Of a stretch of DNA of 64,000 bases, positions 35,150-44,697 are shown one piece after another. Origin of the DNA: Rothia halotolerans (GTDB lineage: Bacteria; Actinomycetota; Actinomycetes; Actinomycetales; Micrococcaceae); NCBI RefSeq assembly GCF_004136635.1, contig NZ_NOIU01000001.1, positions 558,001 to 622,000 on the forward strand, read 5' to 3'. How positions within the stretch are numbered: position 1 is the first letter of the stretch; the number at the start of each line of letters is the position of its first letter. The translations under genes were made by a program, and so were the position numbers. The notes under the pieces are model-generated. The model ran no database searches. It saw only the letters and a list, made by a program, of their open reading frames with translations, and was not told where the DNA came from.

Positions 35150-37141
35150 GTGACCGCTTCAAGCGCACCCGCCCGGTCAGCGGTGCGGGAACTGACCGTC
35201 CGCGGCATCATCATCGGTGGGATCATCACCCTGGTCTTCACCGCCGCCAACGTGTACCTGGGGCTCAAGGTCGGCCTGACCTTCGCCACCTCGATCCCCG
35301 CGGCCGTCATCTCCATGGCGATCCTGCGGAAGTTCGCCCATCACTCCATCGTCGAGAACAACATCGTCCAGACCATCGCCTCGGCGGCGGGGACGCTCTC
35401 GGCGATCATCTTCGTCCTGCCCGGCCTGGTGCTCATCGGCTGGTGGAGCGGGTTCCCCTACTGGACCACCGCGGCGATCTGCGCCCTCGGCGGGATCCTC
35501 GGCGTGATGTACTCCATCCCGCTGCGCCGCGCCCTGGTCACCGGCTCCGACCTCCCCTACCCCGAGGGCGTGGCCGCGGCCGAGGTGCTCAAGGTCGGCG
35601 AGGAGGCCGGCGCCAACGAGGAGAACCGCCGCGGTCTGCGGGTCATCCTCGTGGGCGCGCTCTCCGCCGCCGCGTTCTCCCTGCTCAGCTCGCTCAAGGT
35701 GGCCGCCAGCTCGATCTCGTCCGTCTTCCGCGTCGGCCAGGGCGGGACCATGGTCGGCGGGAGCCTCTCGCTCGCGCTGATCGGCGTCGGGCACCTGGTG
35801 GGCGTCTCGGTGGGCCTGGCCATGATCGTCGGCCTGGTGATCTCCTACGGCGTGCTGCTGCCGATCTTCAGCTCGGGCGAGCTGCCCGGCGGGGACATCT
35901 CCGAGGCGGTCGACTCGGTCTTCGCCGGCGACGTCCGGTTCATCGGCGCCGGCGCGATCGCGATCGCCGCGGTCTGGACGCTCATCAAGATCATCGGGCC
36001 CATCGTCCGGGGCATCAAGGATGCCCTGGCCTCCACCCGGGCCCGGCACACCGGCCAGCAGGTGCCCGTCGTCGAGCGGGACCTGCCGCTGAACGTCGTC
36101 ATCACGGTGATCCTGGTGTCCATGGTCCCCATCGGATTCATCCTGTGGCTCTTCGTCCACGGCACCCCGCTGACCCAGAGCGCCCTCGGGCTCGTCCTGG
36201 TCAGCCTGCTCTACATCCTGCTGGTCGGGCTCGCCGTCGCCGCGGTGTGCGGCTACATGGCCGGCCTCATCGGCGCCTCCAACAGCCCGATCTCCGGCGT
36301 CGGGATCCTCGTGGCCATCATGGTCGCGCTGATCCTGCGCCTGATCTTCGGCTCCCAGGGCGACGGTGACCAGTCCTCGGCGATGGTGGCCTATGCGCTG
36401 TTCACGGCCGCCGTGGTCTTCAGCGTCGCGACGATCTCCAACGACAACCTCCAGGACCTCAAGACCGGCCAGCTGGTGGGCGCGACGCCGTGGAAGCAGC
36501 AGGTCGCGCTGGTCATCGGCGTCGTCTTCGGATCCCTCATCATCCCGCCGGTGCTGCAGCTGATGAACACCGGCTTCGGCTTCGCCGGGGCGCCCGGCGC
36601 CGGACCCGAGGCCCTGGCCGCGCCCCAGGCCTCGCTGATCTCCTCGGTGATCGACGGGATCTTCGGCGGCTCGCTGAACTGGAACCTCATCGGCCTGGGC
36701 GCGCTGATCGGCATCGGCGTGATCGTGCTCGACGAGGTGCTGCGCAAGACCACCCGCCGGGCCAGCCTGCCGGCGCTCGGCGTCGGCATGGGCATGTACC
36801 TGCCGATCACCGTCACGCTGATCATCCCCATCGGCGCCTTCGTCGGGCTGTTCTACAACCGCTGGGCCGCCCGGCGGAAGAACCCCGAGCGCGCCGGCCG
36901 GATGGGCACGCTGCTGGCCACCGGCCTGATCGTCGGCGAGAGCCTCTGGGGCGTCCTGTTCGCGGCCGTGGTGGCGAGCACCGGCAAGGACGAGCCGCTC
37001 GCGGTGGTCGGCGAGTCCTTCCTCACCGCCGGGAAGTGGATCGGCGCGGTCGTGTTCATCGGCATCATCGTCGCGCTGTACCGCTGGATCCGCCGGGTCT
37101 CCACCGGGCTGGACCGGGAGACGGCCGCCGCGGAGCGCTGA
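35150..37141 (+). CDS. OPT-family oligopeptide transporter
   Basis: The 663-residue protein has about 15-16 predicted helices. It begins RELTVRGIIIGGIITLVFTAANVYLGLK-like (RELTVRGIIIGGI is the OPT opening) and contains SLKVAASSIS and CGYMAGLIGASNSPISG, conserved in bacterial OPT proteins. Members import small peptides or peptide-metal complexes with protons. GTG 35150 with AAGGGA upstream is the start; the family begins near there. The following uracil/xanthine permease has its own promoter. Confidence 0.9.
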   Translation: MTASSAPARSAVRELTVRGIIIGGIITLVFTAANVYLGLKVGLTFATSIPAAVISMAILRKFAHHSIVENNIVQTIASAAGTLSAIIFVLPGLVLIGWWSGFPYWTTAAICALGGILGVMYSIPLRRALVTGSDLPYPEGVAAAEVLKVGEEAGANEENRRGLRVILVGALSAAAFSLLSSLKVAASSISSVFRVGQGGTMVGGSLSLALIGVGHLVGVSVGLAMIVGLVISYGVLLPIFSSGELPGGDISEAVDSVFAGDVRFIGAGAIAIAAVWTLIKIIGPIVRGIKDALASTRARHTGQQVPVVERDLPLNVVITVILVSMVPIGFILWLFVHGTPLTQSALGLVLVSLLYILLVGLAVAAVCGYMAGLIGASNSPISGVGILVAIMVALILRLIFGSQGDGDQSSAMVAYALFTAAVVFSVATISNDNLQDLKTGQLVGATPWKQQVALVIGVVFGSLIIPPVLQLMNTGFGFAGAPGAGPEALAAPQASLISSVIDGIFGGSLNWNLIGLGALIGIGVIVLDEVLRKTTRRASLPALGVGMGMYLPITVTLIIPIGAFVGLFYNRWAARRKNPERAGRMGTLLATGLIVGESLWGVLFAAVVASTGKDEPLAVVGESFLTAGKWIGAVVFIGIIVALYRWIRRVSTGLDRETAAAER

Positions 37142-37294
37142 CGGGCCGGGCCTCGCCGGCGCGCCCTCGTGCGTACAATCGGTGAGGCCCCGGCTGCGGG
37201 CCCGCCCCCCTTCCCCAGCGACGACGCCGGCCGCGACGACGCGCGCCCCGGCCCGGCGCCGCGCTCGTCCGTCCGACACCTCCGAGGAGTGCCC

Positions 37295-38686
37295 GTGAGC
37301 CCCACCGCCCAGCCCCCGACCGAGAACAGCGCGCCGCCGCGGGAGCGGGGCTCTCTCGCCCGCCGGCTCGGGATCGCGTGGCAGCTGCACGGCGACGGCA
37401 GGACCGTGCCGCCGGGCCGCGTCGTCGCCCCCGAGGAGCGGCTGCGGTGGGGCAGGACCGTGAGCATCGGGGCCCAGCACGTGGTCGCGATGTTCGGCTC
37501 GACCTTCCTGGTCCCCCTCATCACCGGCTTCCCGCCCTCGACGACGCTGTTCTTCTCCGGGATCGGCACCGTCCTGTTCCTGCTGCTCACCGCCGGGCGG
37601 GTGCCCTCCTACCTCGGGTCCTCCTTCGCCTTCATCGCGCCCATCGGCGCGGCCACCAACCAGTACGGCCCGGGCGGGGCCCTGGGCGGGGTGGTCATGG
37701 CGGGCGTCGCCCTGTTCGTGATCGGGCTGATCGTCCAGCGGGCGGGGACGGGCTGGCTGCAGAAGCTCATGCCGCCCCTGGTCACCGGCAGCATCGTGGC
37801 GCTGATCGGCTTCAACCTGGCACCCTCCGCCAAGGACAACTTCATGGCGGCCCCGGTGACGGCCCTGGTCACCCTGGGCTCGATCATCCTGGTCTCGGTG
37901 CTCTTCCGGGGCATGCTGGGCCGCCTGTCCATCCTGGTCGGCGTCGTGATCGGCTACATCACCGCGGTGATCCGCGGCGAGGTCGACTTCTCCGCCATCC
38001 GCGCCGCCTGGGAGAGCGAGGGGCTGTTCGGCCTGCCGCAGTTCCACGCCCCCGAGTTCCACCTGGCCGTGGTGGGCCTGTTCGTCCCGGTGGTGCTGGT
38101 GCTGGTCGCCGAGAACATCGGGCACGTGAAGTCCGTGGCACTGATGACCGGCAGGAACCTGGACCGCTACGCCGGGCGGGCGATCATGGCCGACGGGCTG
38201 GCGACGACGATCGCCGGCTCCGGCGGCGGCTCCGGGACGACCACGTACGCCGAGAACATCGGCGTCATGGCCGCCACCAAGGTGTACTCGACCGCGGCCT
38301 ACTGGGTCGCGGCGATCTTCGCGCTGCTGCTCTCCGTGCTCCCCGTCTTCGGCGCCGCCGTGGCCACGGTCCCGGCCGGGGTCCTCGGCGGGGCCGCCAC
38401 GGTGCTGTACGGCATGATCGGGATGCTGGGCGTGCGCATCTGGGTGCAGAACCGGGTGGACTTCTCCAACCAGGTCAACCTGACCACGGCCGCCGTCGCC
38501 CTGATCGTGGGCATCGCCGACTACACCTGGGACATCGGCGGGCTGCAGTTCGCCGGCATCGCCCTGGGCACGGGCGCGACGCTGGTGGTCTACCACCTGA
38601 TGGCCTTCATCGCCCGCAAGCGCGGCTCGATCGGCGCGGACCCGCTGGAGCCCGACTCCACGCAGGACCCCTCGCCGATGGGGTGA
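37295..38686 (+). CDS. Uracil/xanthine permease (NCS2 family)
   Basis: The 463-residue membrane protein has the NCS2 features GAQHVVAMFGSTFLVPLI, ENIGHVKSVALMTGR and SGGGSGTTTYAENIGVMAATKVYS; the last holds the substrate-binding and signature regions. It is closest in form to UraA-type nucleobase symporters with 14 helices. GTG 37295 has GAGGAG six bases upstream. TACAAT (37174-37179) is a good -10 box, giving a leader of about 110 bases in which I see no known riboswitch. Whether it carries uracil or xanthine is unsettled. Confidence 0.88.
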   Translation: MSPTAQPPTENSAPPRERGSLARRLGIAWQLHGDGRTVPPGRVVAPEERLRWGRTVSIGAQHVVAMFGSTFLVPLITGFPPSTTLFFSGIGTVLFLLLTAGRVPSYLGSSFAFIAPIGAATNQYGPGGALGGVVMAGVALFVIGLIVQRAGTGWLQKLMPPLVTGSIVALIGFNLAPSAKDNFMAAPVTALVTLGSIILVSVLFRGMLGRLSILVGVVIGYITAVIRGEVDFSAIRAAWESEGLFGLPQFHAPEFHLAVVGLFVPVVLVLVAENIGHVKSVALMTGRNLDRYAGRAIMADGLATTIAGSGGGSGTTTYAENIGVMAATKVYSTAAYWVAAIFALLLSVLPVFGAAVATVPAGVLGGAATVLYGMIGMLGVRIWVQNRVDFSNQVNLTTAAVALIVGIADYTWDIGGLQFAGIALGTGATLVVYHLMAFIARKRGSIGADPLEPDSTQDPSPMG

Positions 38687-38793
38687 GGCCGGCCGGCTTC
38701 TCCTCAGCCGACCTGAGGCCTGGACACCTCCTGCACGGCGACGCCTGGGGTGAGGCTCAGTGCGAGCCAAAAGGGCGGCTCCCCCTCCATCCC

Positions 38794-39345
38794 CTACTCC
38801 GCGACGGGATATCGCACCTCGCGTACGATCCCTGACTCGATGACGACCGAGGCCCATTCGGGAAGAGGCTCGACGGCAGGAACGGCTGTGCCTTCCCCGT
38901 CTTCGCCTGAGAGCCCGCGGGCCGCCTCGTTCGCCTCTCTGAGCTCCCGGTCCCCCAGGCCCCCCGGAACTCGGACGTGCCAGCGGCCGGGAGAGACCTC
39001 CACGCCATCAACCGCTGCGAGCAAGGCCGCCACCGGTCCGAACGGTGAATGACGCAGACCCGCCCCCGGGAGCAGGATCCATTCGTCCGCCCCCGTCAGC
39101 TGATACAGGTCGCCTTCCACCATCCTCGATTCCGGGAGGCTCTCGACGCCCTCCGGAGTATGCATCGTGCCGGACTGCGCGAAGGTCACCAGTCGCGGAT
39201 ACGCATACCCTTCTACCACGACCCGCAACGACCCCGTGCCGGTCTCCACGCAGTTCTCGAACCGTTCCCCATAAGGACCGGAGTTCAACGTCCGTTCGAC
39301 GGCTGCACGAAATCCATGCAGACCGGACCGTTCCTGATCTTTCAC
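38794..39345 (-). CDS. Hypothetical protein in lower-GC DNA
   Basis: The 183-residue soluble protein has no signal peptide or membrane segment and no family I recognise. Visible pieces are RTLNSGPYGERFENCVETG, VVVEGYAYPRLVTF, an EGDLYQLTGADEWILLPG strand-rich stretch and an acidic Ala-rich region before the C-terminus. The alternating strands faintly recall LppX/LolA-like folds, but this is weak. GTG 39345 is chosen because AGGAGG lies five bases upstream; the frame is open to 39408. Codon use is less GC-rich than in neighbours, suggesting acquisition. Confidence 0.6.
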   Translation of the reverse strand: MKDQERSGLHGFRAAVERTLNSGPYGERFENCVETGTGSLRVVVEGYAYPRLVTFAQSGTMHTPEGVESLPESRMVEGDLYQLTGADEWILLPGAGLRHSPFGPVAALLAAVDGVEVSPGRWHVRVPGGLGDRELREANEAARGLSGEDGEGTAVPAVEPLPEWASVVIESGIVREVRYPVAE

Positions 39346-39557
39346 CACATCCTCCTGCACACCCCGTGACAGGTCCGGGCGAACAGCAGATACCGATGCA
39401 TTCTCCAATACCCCCCCCTCGCCAGGCCCCCGCCTGGCTCTTGGCGTCCCCCAGGCATCACATCAGATGCCCCGCCCTGTCACTAGGAGAAACTAAGGCG
39501 TTCGACCAGTATATTATAAAGTGACGAGAGACACCATACCTGGGACGTGCTCCCCCA
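39346..39557 (-). promoter_or_regulatory. AT-rich intergenic region with a consensus -10 box
   Basis: Bases 39481-39540 are only 26 of 60 G or C. The minus strand has TATAAT at 39518-39513, which could drive the hypothetical gene with a leader of about 160 bases. No -35 box or other feature is convincing. Confidence 0.4.
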
Positions 39558-40529
39558 TTAAGAGGCCGCGGGAAACTCCTCCACCGCGACGTCAGAGCGA
39601 TCCGTGATGATGCCGTCCGCTCCCAGGCGCACCAGCCGCCGCATCTCCTCGCGCTCGTCCACCGTCCAGACCTCCACCCGGTAGCCGCAGGCGTGGGCCG
39701 CGGCGACGAAGCGCCTGCTGACGACGCGGACCGTCAGCGGCCCCACCCGGCGCGCGGCGGGCACCTGGAGCGCGTCGAAGGGCGCGATCCACCGCCCCAG
39801 CAGGCGGGCGGCGCGGGGCCAGAGGGCGGCCGTCCCGCGCGGGCCGAGCAGCCTCGTCGTCAACCAGAAGGCGAAGATGCCGCCGTAGCCGGGGCTGGCG
39901 AGGAGGCGGCCGTGGCCCGCCTCCAGCTCCCGCTGGACGCGGCGGCGCCGGGACTCGGAGAAGGAGGCCAGCCGGATCCTGTCCCGCGCGCCGGCCGCGA
40001 GCACGACGCCGGGGACCGCGGCCACGGCGCCCTCGTCCTTGAGGTCGATGTTGAAGCGCAGCTCGGGGAAGGTCCGCAGGGCCTCGGCGAGGGTCGGGAT
40101 GCGTTCCCCGCCGGGCAGGCGGACCTCGCGGAGGTCCTCCGCGGTCATCTCCGCGACGTCGCCGGGGATGCCGGCCACGCGCTCCAGGGAGGGGTCGTGG
40201 ATGAGGACGGGGACGCCGTCGGCGGTGGTGTTCACGTCCGTCTCGATCCAGCGGACGCCCAGCTCCGCCGCGGCGCGGAAGGCCTCCAGCGTGTTCTCGG
40301 CGGCCTCGGCCGCGAAGCCGCGGTGGGCCAGGACCTCGACCGCGGGGCCTGCGGGCGCACCGGGCCCGCTGCGCTCGTCGCGCCGAGGCCCGCCACGCTC
40401 ACCGCGCCAGGGTCCGCCGCGGCCCTCGCGCCAGGCCGTGCGGCCGCTCCCGCGACCTCTCTCGCGTCCGTCCCCGCCGCGCTCATCGCCTCCGGCGCCG
40501 CGGGCTCCCTCTGGTCCGTTCTCCCGCAC
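39558..40529 (-). CDS. Glycerophosphodiester phosphodiesterase
   Basis: The GDPD TIM barrel spans about residues 62-320: AHRGFAAEAAENTLEAF (catalytic His-Arg and Glu), WIETDVNTTADGVPVLIHDPSLER (in parts IETDV and IHDPSLER) and the final ADGIITDRSDV. It hydrolyses glycerophosphodiesters to glycerol 3-phosphate and an alcohol. A 60-residue Arg/Gly/Glu-rich N-terminal extension precedes the barrel, with no signal peptide; it may be disordered and possibly RNA- or membrane-associated. It lies 10 bases after the HAD phosphatase gene in a three-gene operon. Confidence 0.88.
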   Translation of the reverse strand: MRENGPEGARGAGGDERGGDGRERGRGSGRTAWREGRGGPWRGERGGPRRDERSGPGAPAGPAVEVLAHRGFAAEAAENTLEAFRAAAELGVRWIETDVNTTADGVPVLIHDPSLERVAGIPGDVAEMTAEDLREVRLPGGERIPTLAEALRTFPELRFNIDLKDEGAVAAVPGVVLAAGARDRIRLASFSESRRRRVQRELEAGHGRLLASPGYGGIFAFWLTTRLLGPRGTAALWPRAARLLGRWIAPFDALQVPAARRVGPLTVRVVSRRFVAAAHACGYRVEVWTVDEREEMRRLVRLGADGIITDRSDVAVEEFPAAS

Positions 40530-40539
40530 GGCCGCCGCC

Positions 40540-41346
40540 CTAGGCCTGCTCGGCGATCAGCCGCTCGATGGTCTGGGCCACGCCGTCCTCCTCGAAGGGC
40601 GGGCAGGTCCTGCCGACCGCCTCGATGACCTCGGGCCATCCGCAGGCCATCGCGTAGCCGTGCCGCGCCCAGCGCAGCATCTCGGTGTCGTTGGGCATGT
40701 CCCCGAAGGCCGCCACCTCATCGGCCGCGATGCCCCGCTCGGCGCACCAGCGGGCGAGGGTGCGCCCCTTGGACAGCCCCGGCTGCCCGACCTCCGCCAG
40801 CGGCAGGTTGGCCACCGCGTGGGTCACGGAGACGACGTCGCCCGCCTCCTCCACGACCTGCTCGTAGAGCTCGCGGGGCTGCAGGGAGTCGTCCTTGACG
40901 AGCAGCTTGATGACGCCGGTGGCGGGATCCAGGCGAGCCTCGATCGGCCCCACCTCCACATCGCCCGTCTCGATGATGTTGGTCCGGCCCCAGTTCTCCT
41001 CCTCCAGGACCGCGTCCAGGGTCTCGGCGCAGAACCTGGCCCGCGGCAGCCTGCGGCCGAGGCGGCGCATCAGGTCCAGCACGACGCCGCCGTCCACCAG
41101 CTCCGACTCCAGCACCTCGTCCTTCGCGAGGTCGTAGACCACGGCGCCGTTGGAGCAGATGACCACCGAGTCGTACTCCAGCTGCTCGTGCAGCGGGTCC
41201 AGCCACCGGTGCGGCCGGCCGGTCACGAACACGACCTCGATCCCCGCCTCCTGGGCCGCCGTGAAGGCCTCCAGGGTCCGCGGCCGGAAACGGAAGTCGG
41301 GACCGAGCACGGTCCCGTCCATGTCCGTGGCGATCAGCTTGATCAC
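40540..41346 (-). CDS. HAD-superfamily hydrolase (Cof-type)
   Basis: The 268-residue protein has motif I IATDMDGTVLGPDF, motif II FVTGRPHRW, ICSNGAVVYD and motif IV AFGDMPNDTEMLRWA, the type-IIB phosphatase pattern. It probably dephosphorylates sugar phosphates or similar small molecules. The ATG at 41346 overlaps the stop of the PEBP-family gene (ATGA), so translation is coupled. It is distinct from the Cof-type HAD near serS. Confidence 0.87.
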   Translation of the reverse strand: MIKLIATDMDGTVLGPDFRFRPRTLEAFTAAQEAGIEVVFVTGRPHRWLDPLHEQLEYDSVVICSNGAVVYDLAKDEVLESELVDGGVVLDLMRRLGRRLPRARFCAETLDAVLEEENWGRTNIIETGDVEVGPIEARLDPATGVIKLLVKDDSLQPRELYEQVVEEAGDVVSVTHAVANLPLAEVGQPGLSKGRTLARWCAERGIAADEVAAFGDMPNDTEMLRWARHGYAMACGWPEVIEAVGRTCPPFEEDGVAQTIERLIAEQA

Positions 41347-41870
41347 GCGGCGACCTCGTAGGTGGGCGTCAGGAAGGCCCGGCCGATGCCGTGGAAGAAC
41401 AGGTTGAAGTTCACCACGGCTGGGCTCGCGCTCTCGTCGACCTCCAGCTCCTCCACGTCCACCGCGGTGACGCAGAAGATGTAGCGGTGCGCGCCGTGAC
41501 CGGGAGGCGGGGCGGCGCCGGTGAACTCGCGGTTGCCGCCGTCGTTGAGGTGCTTGACGGCGCCCTCGATCTCCCGCGAGGCCCAGCCGGTCGGCAGCTC
41601 GGTGACCGAGGCCGGGATGTTGGAGACGCAGGCGTGCCAGAAGCCGGACGGGGTGGGCGCGTCGGGGTCGAAGCAGGTCACCACGTAGGACTTGGTGCCC
41701 TCGGGGGCGCCGGACCAGGCCAGCTGCGGGGCGAGGTCCTCGCCGCCCTCGATGCCCATCACGGCGGAGGCGTGGGGCAGCGCGAGGGGCTCGCCGTCGC
41801 GGGCGTCCTCGGAGGTCAGGGTGAACTCGGGGAGTTCGGGCAGGTCGGCGTAGGGGGAGCGGTTCAGCAT
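41343..41870 (-). CDS. YbhB/YbcL-family (PEBP) Raf kinase inhibitor-like protein
   Basis: The 175-residue single-domain PEBP has FDPDAPTPSGFWHACVSNIP and HGAHRYIFCVTAVDV, which form the conserved anion-binding pocket. The bacterial role of this family is unsettled. There is no signal peptide, so it is cytoplasmic. It heads an operon with the HAD hydrolase and the phosphodiesterase. GAAGAGG lies upstream of the ATG. The 168 bases to the next gene hold no further feature I can name. Confidence 0.9.
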   Translation of the reverse strand: MLNRSPYADLPELPEFTLTSEDARDGEPLALPHASAVMGIEGGEDLAPQLAWSGAPEGTKSYVVTCFDPDAPTPSGFWHACVSNIPASVTELPTGWASREIEGAVKHLNDGGNREFTGAAPPPGHGAHRYIFCVTAVDVEELEVDESASPAVVNFNLFFHGIGRAFLTPTYEVAA

Positions 41871-42038
41871 GATCGCCTCTTCTCTCGTGTCGCTTCTCGG
41901 TCGGTCTCGTACGGTCTGGTCGATGGACGGGCGCTGCGCGGCCCGGGACCGGCGGCGTCCGCCGCGGGACGGAGCTGCCCGCCCGGAGGGAGCCGCCGGG
42001 CCCGCATCAGGGAGCGGGCCGGCGTCGTCCCCTCCCGC

Positions 42039-42965
42039 TCAGGCGGCGAGCTCCTCCCGGGTGGGAGGGTTGGCGCCGGGCCGGGAGACGGTGATGCCGG
42101 CGGCCTTGGCCGCGTAGGCGAGGATCCCGGAGACCTCGGCGTCGCCCAGCCCCGCCACGCGCTCGGAGGCCCCGGCGCCGGAGATCCCCCGGTCCACCAG
42201 GGCGGAGATCAGGGCCGCCATGAGCGAGTCCCCGGCCCCCACGGTGTCCGCGACCTCGACCTGGTGGGCGGGGACCCGGACGCCCTCCGGGCCGGTGCCG
42301 CGGCTCAGCGCCCAGGGGCCCAGCTCGCCGCGGGTCACCACGACGAGGCTCGCCCCGGCCTCGAGCCAGGCCCGCGCGGTCTCCTCGACGGTCCGTCCCG
42401 GGTAGAGCCACAGCAGGTCCTCGTCCGAGGCCTTCACGACGTCGGCGTGCTCGACCACCGACTCGGCCCATCCCCGGGCCTGGGAGGAGTCCGGGACGAT
42501 GGTCGGGCGGCAGTTCGGATCGTAGGAGACCAGGGCGTGCGAGGCGGCCGCGCGGACGGCGTCGAGGACCGTGGAGGCCCCGGGCTCGAGCATCGCGCCG
42601 ATCGACCCGACGTGCAGCATCTCCGTGCCGGCGAGGATCTCGCCCAGCTGGTCCGCGGCGGCGTCGAGGTTCCAGTCGAGCTGGAAGTCGTAGGACATCG
42701 AGCCGCGCTGGTCCATCGTGGCCTCGGCGACCGAGGTCGGAGCGTCGTCGGGCCCCACCGGCAGCTCGACGCCGGACTCCCGCAGATGCGACTCGAGCAG
42801 GGCGCCGTTCTCGTCCCGGCCGTAGCGGCCGACGAACAGGGTACGGTGCCCGAGCCGGGCGAGCCCGACCGCGACGTTCATGGGGCTTCCGCCGGGGTGG
42901 GCGCGCGAGCCTCGATCCCCGCTCCGGACGATATCGATCAGGGCCTCGCCAATCACGGTCAACAT
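42039..42965 (-). CDS. PfkB-family carbohydrate kinase (fructokinase-like)
   Basis: The 308-residue ribokinase-fold protein opens MLTVIGEALIDIV, has GGSPMNVAVGLARLG (PfkB signature 1) and VADTVGAGDSLMAAL (signature 2 with the catalytic Asp). It phosphorylates a sugar, most like fructose in the fructokinase group, but the substrate is not certain. The start follows TAAGCT (42972-42977) and six bases, so it is leaderless. It is divergent from gap. Confidence 0.87.
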   Translation of the reverse strand: MLTVIGEALIDIVRSGDRGSRAHPGGSPMNVAVGLARLGHRTLFVGRYGRDENGALLESHLRESGVELPVGPDDAPTSVAEATMDQRGSMSYDFQLDWNLDAAADQLGEILAGTEMLHVGSIGAMLEPGASTVLDAVRAAASHALVSYDPNCRPTIVPDSSQARGWAESVVEHADVVKASDEDLLWLYPGRTVEETARAWLEAGASLVVVTRGELGPWALSRGTGPEGVRVPAHQVEVADTVGAGDSLMAALISALVDRGISGAGASERVAGLGDAEVSGILAYAAKAAGITVSRPGANPPTREELAA

Positions 42966-43113
42966 GCCCCCAGCTTACCGATCGCGGCAGGCTCCGCGAG
43001 GTCGGTGGCGGCACGCGCCATCGATTATCCTAGGAGACGGTCGCATTGCAATGTTTGTGCAAGCAGCACGCCCGGGTCAGCGACGCCCCGGAGCGAGGAA
43101 GAGTTAATCACCA

Positions 43114-44553
43114 GTGACTACATCTGTAACCCCCACCGAATGGTCCCGCCGCGAAGAGCTGGCCGAGGCGATGATCCCGCTGATCGGCCGTCTGCACCGG
43201 GAGAACCGGGTGGTCGTGAACATCCACGGCCGCAGCCTGATCAACCAGTCGGTCACGGACATCATCAAGGCCCACCGCTGGGCGCGCCAGATCGACACCG
43301 TGGAGCTCAGCCTCGAGGAGACCTACCCGATCGTCGAGGCCCTGGACCGCCTCGAGCTCGGGCCCGCCTCGGTGGACCTGGCCCGCCTGAACAAGCTCCA
43401 CAAGTCCCAGGGCAACGACGCCGACCTGGACGGATGGCTGCGTGGCCAGCTCTCAGAGGTGGTCGGGCAGCAGGACGAGAACGGCCACACCGACCAGGAC
43501 ATCGTGCTCTACGGCTTCGGCCGCATCGGGCGCCTGCTGGCCCGGATCCTGATCGAGCGCGGGCTGGGCTCGGGGCTGAACCTGCGCGCCGTCGTCGTGC
43601 GCAGGAACGGCGAGGACGACCTCTACAAGCGCGCCTCGCTGCTGCGCCGGGACTCCGTGCACGGCGCCTTCCAGGGCACCATCCAGGCGGATCCGGAGAA
43701 CGACGTCGTCACCGCCAACGGCGTGCCGATTCAGTTCATCTACTCCTCGGACCCGGCCACGGTCGACTACGAGCAGTACGGCATCCGCGACGCGCTGGTC
43801 ATCGACAACACCGGCCGCTGGCGCGACGAGGAGGGCCTCTCCCAGCACCTGCAGGCCAAGGGCGCGGCGAAGGTCCTGCTGACCGCGCCGGGCAAGGGCG
43901 AGCTGAAGAACATCGTGTGCGGCGTCAACGACGCGATCATCTCCCCCGAGGACACGATCGTCTCCGCCGCCTCCTGCACGACCAACGCCATCACCCCGGT
44001 GCTGAAGGTCCTCGACGACGAGTACGGCGTGCGCCACGGCCACGTCGAGACGGTGCACTCCTTCACCAACGACCAGAACCTCATCGACAACTTCCACCGG
44101 GGCGACCGGCGCGGGCGCTCGGCCGCGCTGAACATGGTGCTGACCGAGACCGGGGCCGCGAAGGCCGTGGCCAAGGCCCTGCCGCAGCTCAAGGGCAAGC
44201 TCACGGGCAACTCCATCCGCGTCCCCACCCCGGACGTCTCGATGGCGATCCTGAACCTGCAGCTGGAGAAGGAGCCCGAGTCCAAGGACTCGCTGAACAC
44301 CTACCTCAGGGACATGTCCCTGAACTCCTCGCTGCGCAAGCAGATCGACTACACGGACTCGCACGAGGTCGTCTCCACCGACTTCGTGGGCTCGCGCCGG
44401 GCGGGGATCGTGGACGGGCTGGCGACGATCGTCTCCGGGAACTCCGTGGTGGTCTACGTCTGGTACGACAACGAGTTCGGATACTCCTGCCAGGTGATCC
44501 GCGTGGTCGAGGAGATGGCCGACGCCCACCCGGCCAGCTTCCCCCGCGGCTAG
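43114..44553 (+). CDS. gap: Glyceraldehyde-3-phosphate dehydrogenase with N-terminal extension (GapB-type)
   Basis: The 479-residue enzyme has about 125 extra N-terminal residues before the Rossmann start DIVLYGFGRIGRLLAR. The catalytic Cys is in SAASCTTNAI and the C-terminal signature is WYDNEFGYSCQV. The extension marks the actinobacterial GapB-like group (480 residues in corynebacteria), where the enzyme favours gluconeogenesis; that role is inferred from family. The GTG start is used. Upstream, TTGCA (43046) and TGCAA (43058) form an inverted repeat below a TATCCT box (43026-43031). Confidence 0.9.
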   Translation: MTTSVTPTEWSRREELAEAMIPLIGRLHRENRVVVNIHGRSLINQSVTDIIKAHRWARQIDTVELSLEETYPIVEALDRLELGPASVDLARLNKLHKSQGNDADLDGWLRGQLSEVVGQQDENGHTDQDIVLYGFGRIGRLLARILIERGLGSGLNLRAVVVRRNGEDDLYKRASLLRRDSVHGAFQGTIQADPENDVVTANGVPIQFIYSSDPATVDYEQYGIRDALVIDNTGRWRDEEGLSQHLQAKGAAKVLLTAPGKGELKNIVCGVNDAIISPEDTIVSAASCTTNAITPVLKVLDDEYGVRHGHVETVHSFTNDQNLIDNFHRGDRRGRSAALNMVLTETGAAKAVAKALPQLKGKLTGNSIRVPTPDVSMAILNLQLEKEPESKDSLNTYLRDMSLNSSLRKQIDYTDSHEVVSTDFVGSRRAGIVDGLATIVSGNSVVVYVWYDNEFGYSCQVIRVVEEMADAHPASFPRG

Positions 44554-44598
44554 CGGAGGCAGCCGGCGGGGCACGACGCCGGTCCCGCGCCGGGTGAG

Positions 44599-44630
44599 AG
44601 GGCCCGCACCGGTTCCCCGGTGCGGGCCCT
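44599..44630. terminator. Terminator hairpin between gap and the M18 aminopeptidase gene
   Basis: A 14-base perfect stem (44599-44612 with 44617-44630) has a TTCC loop. It separates two convergent genes. Confidence 0.85.
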
Positions 44631-44697
44631 TCGTCGTCCCGGCGGGCGGGTGCGCGGCGCTCGGGGCGGCCCCGGGCGCGCGAGCGCGGAACGGGTC

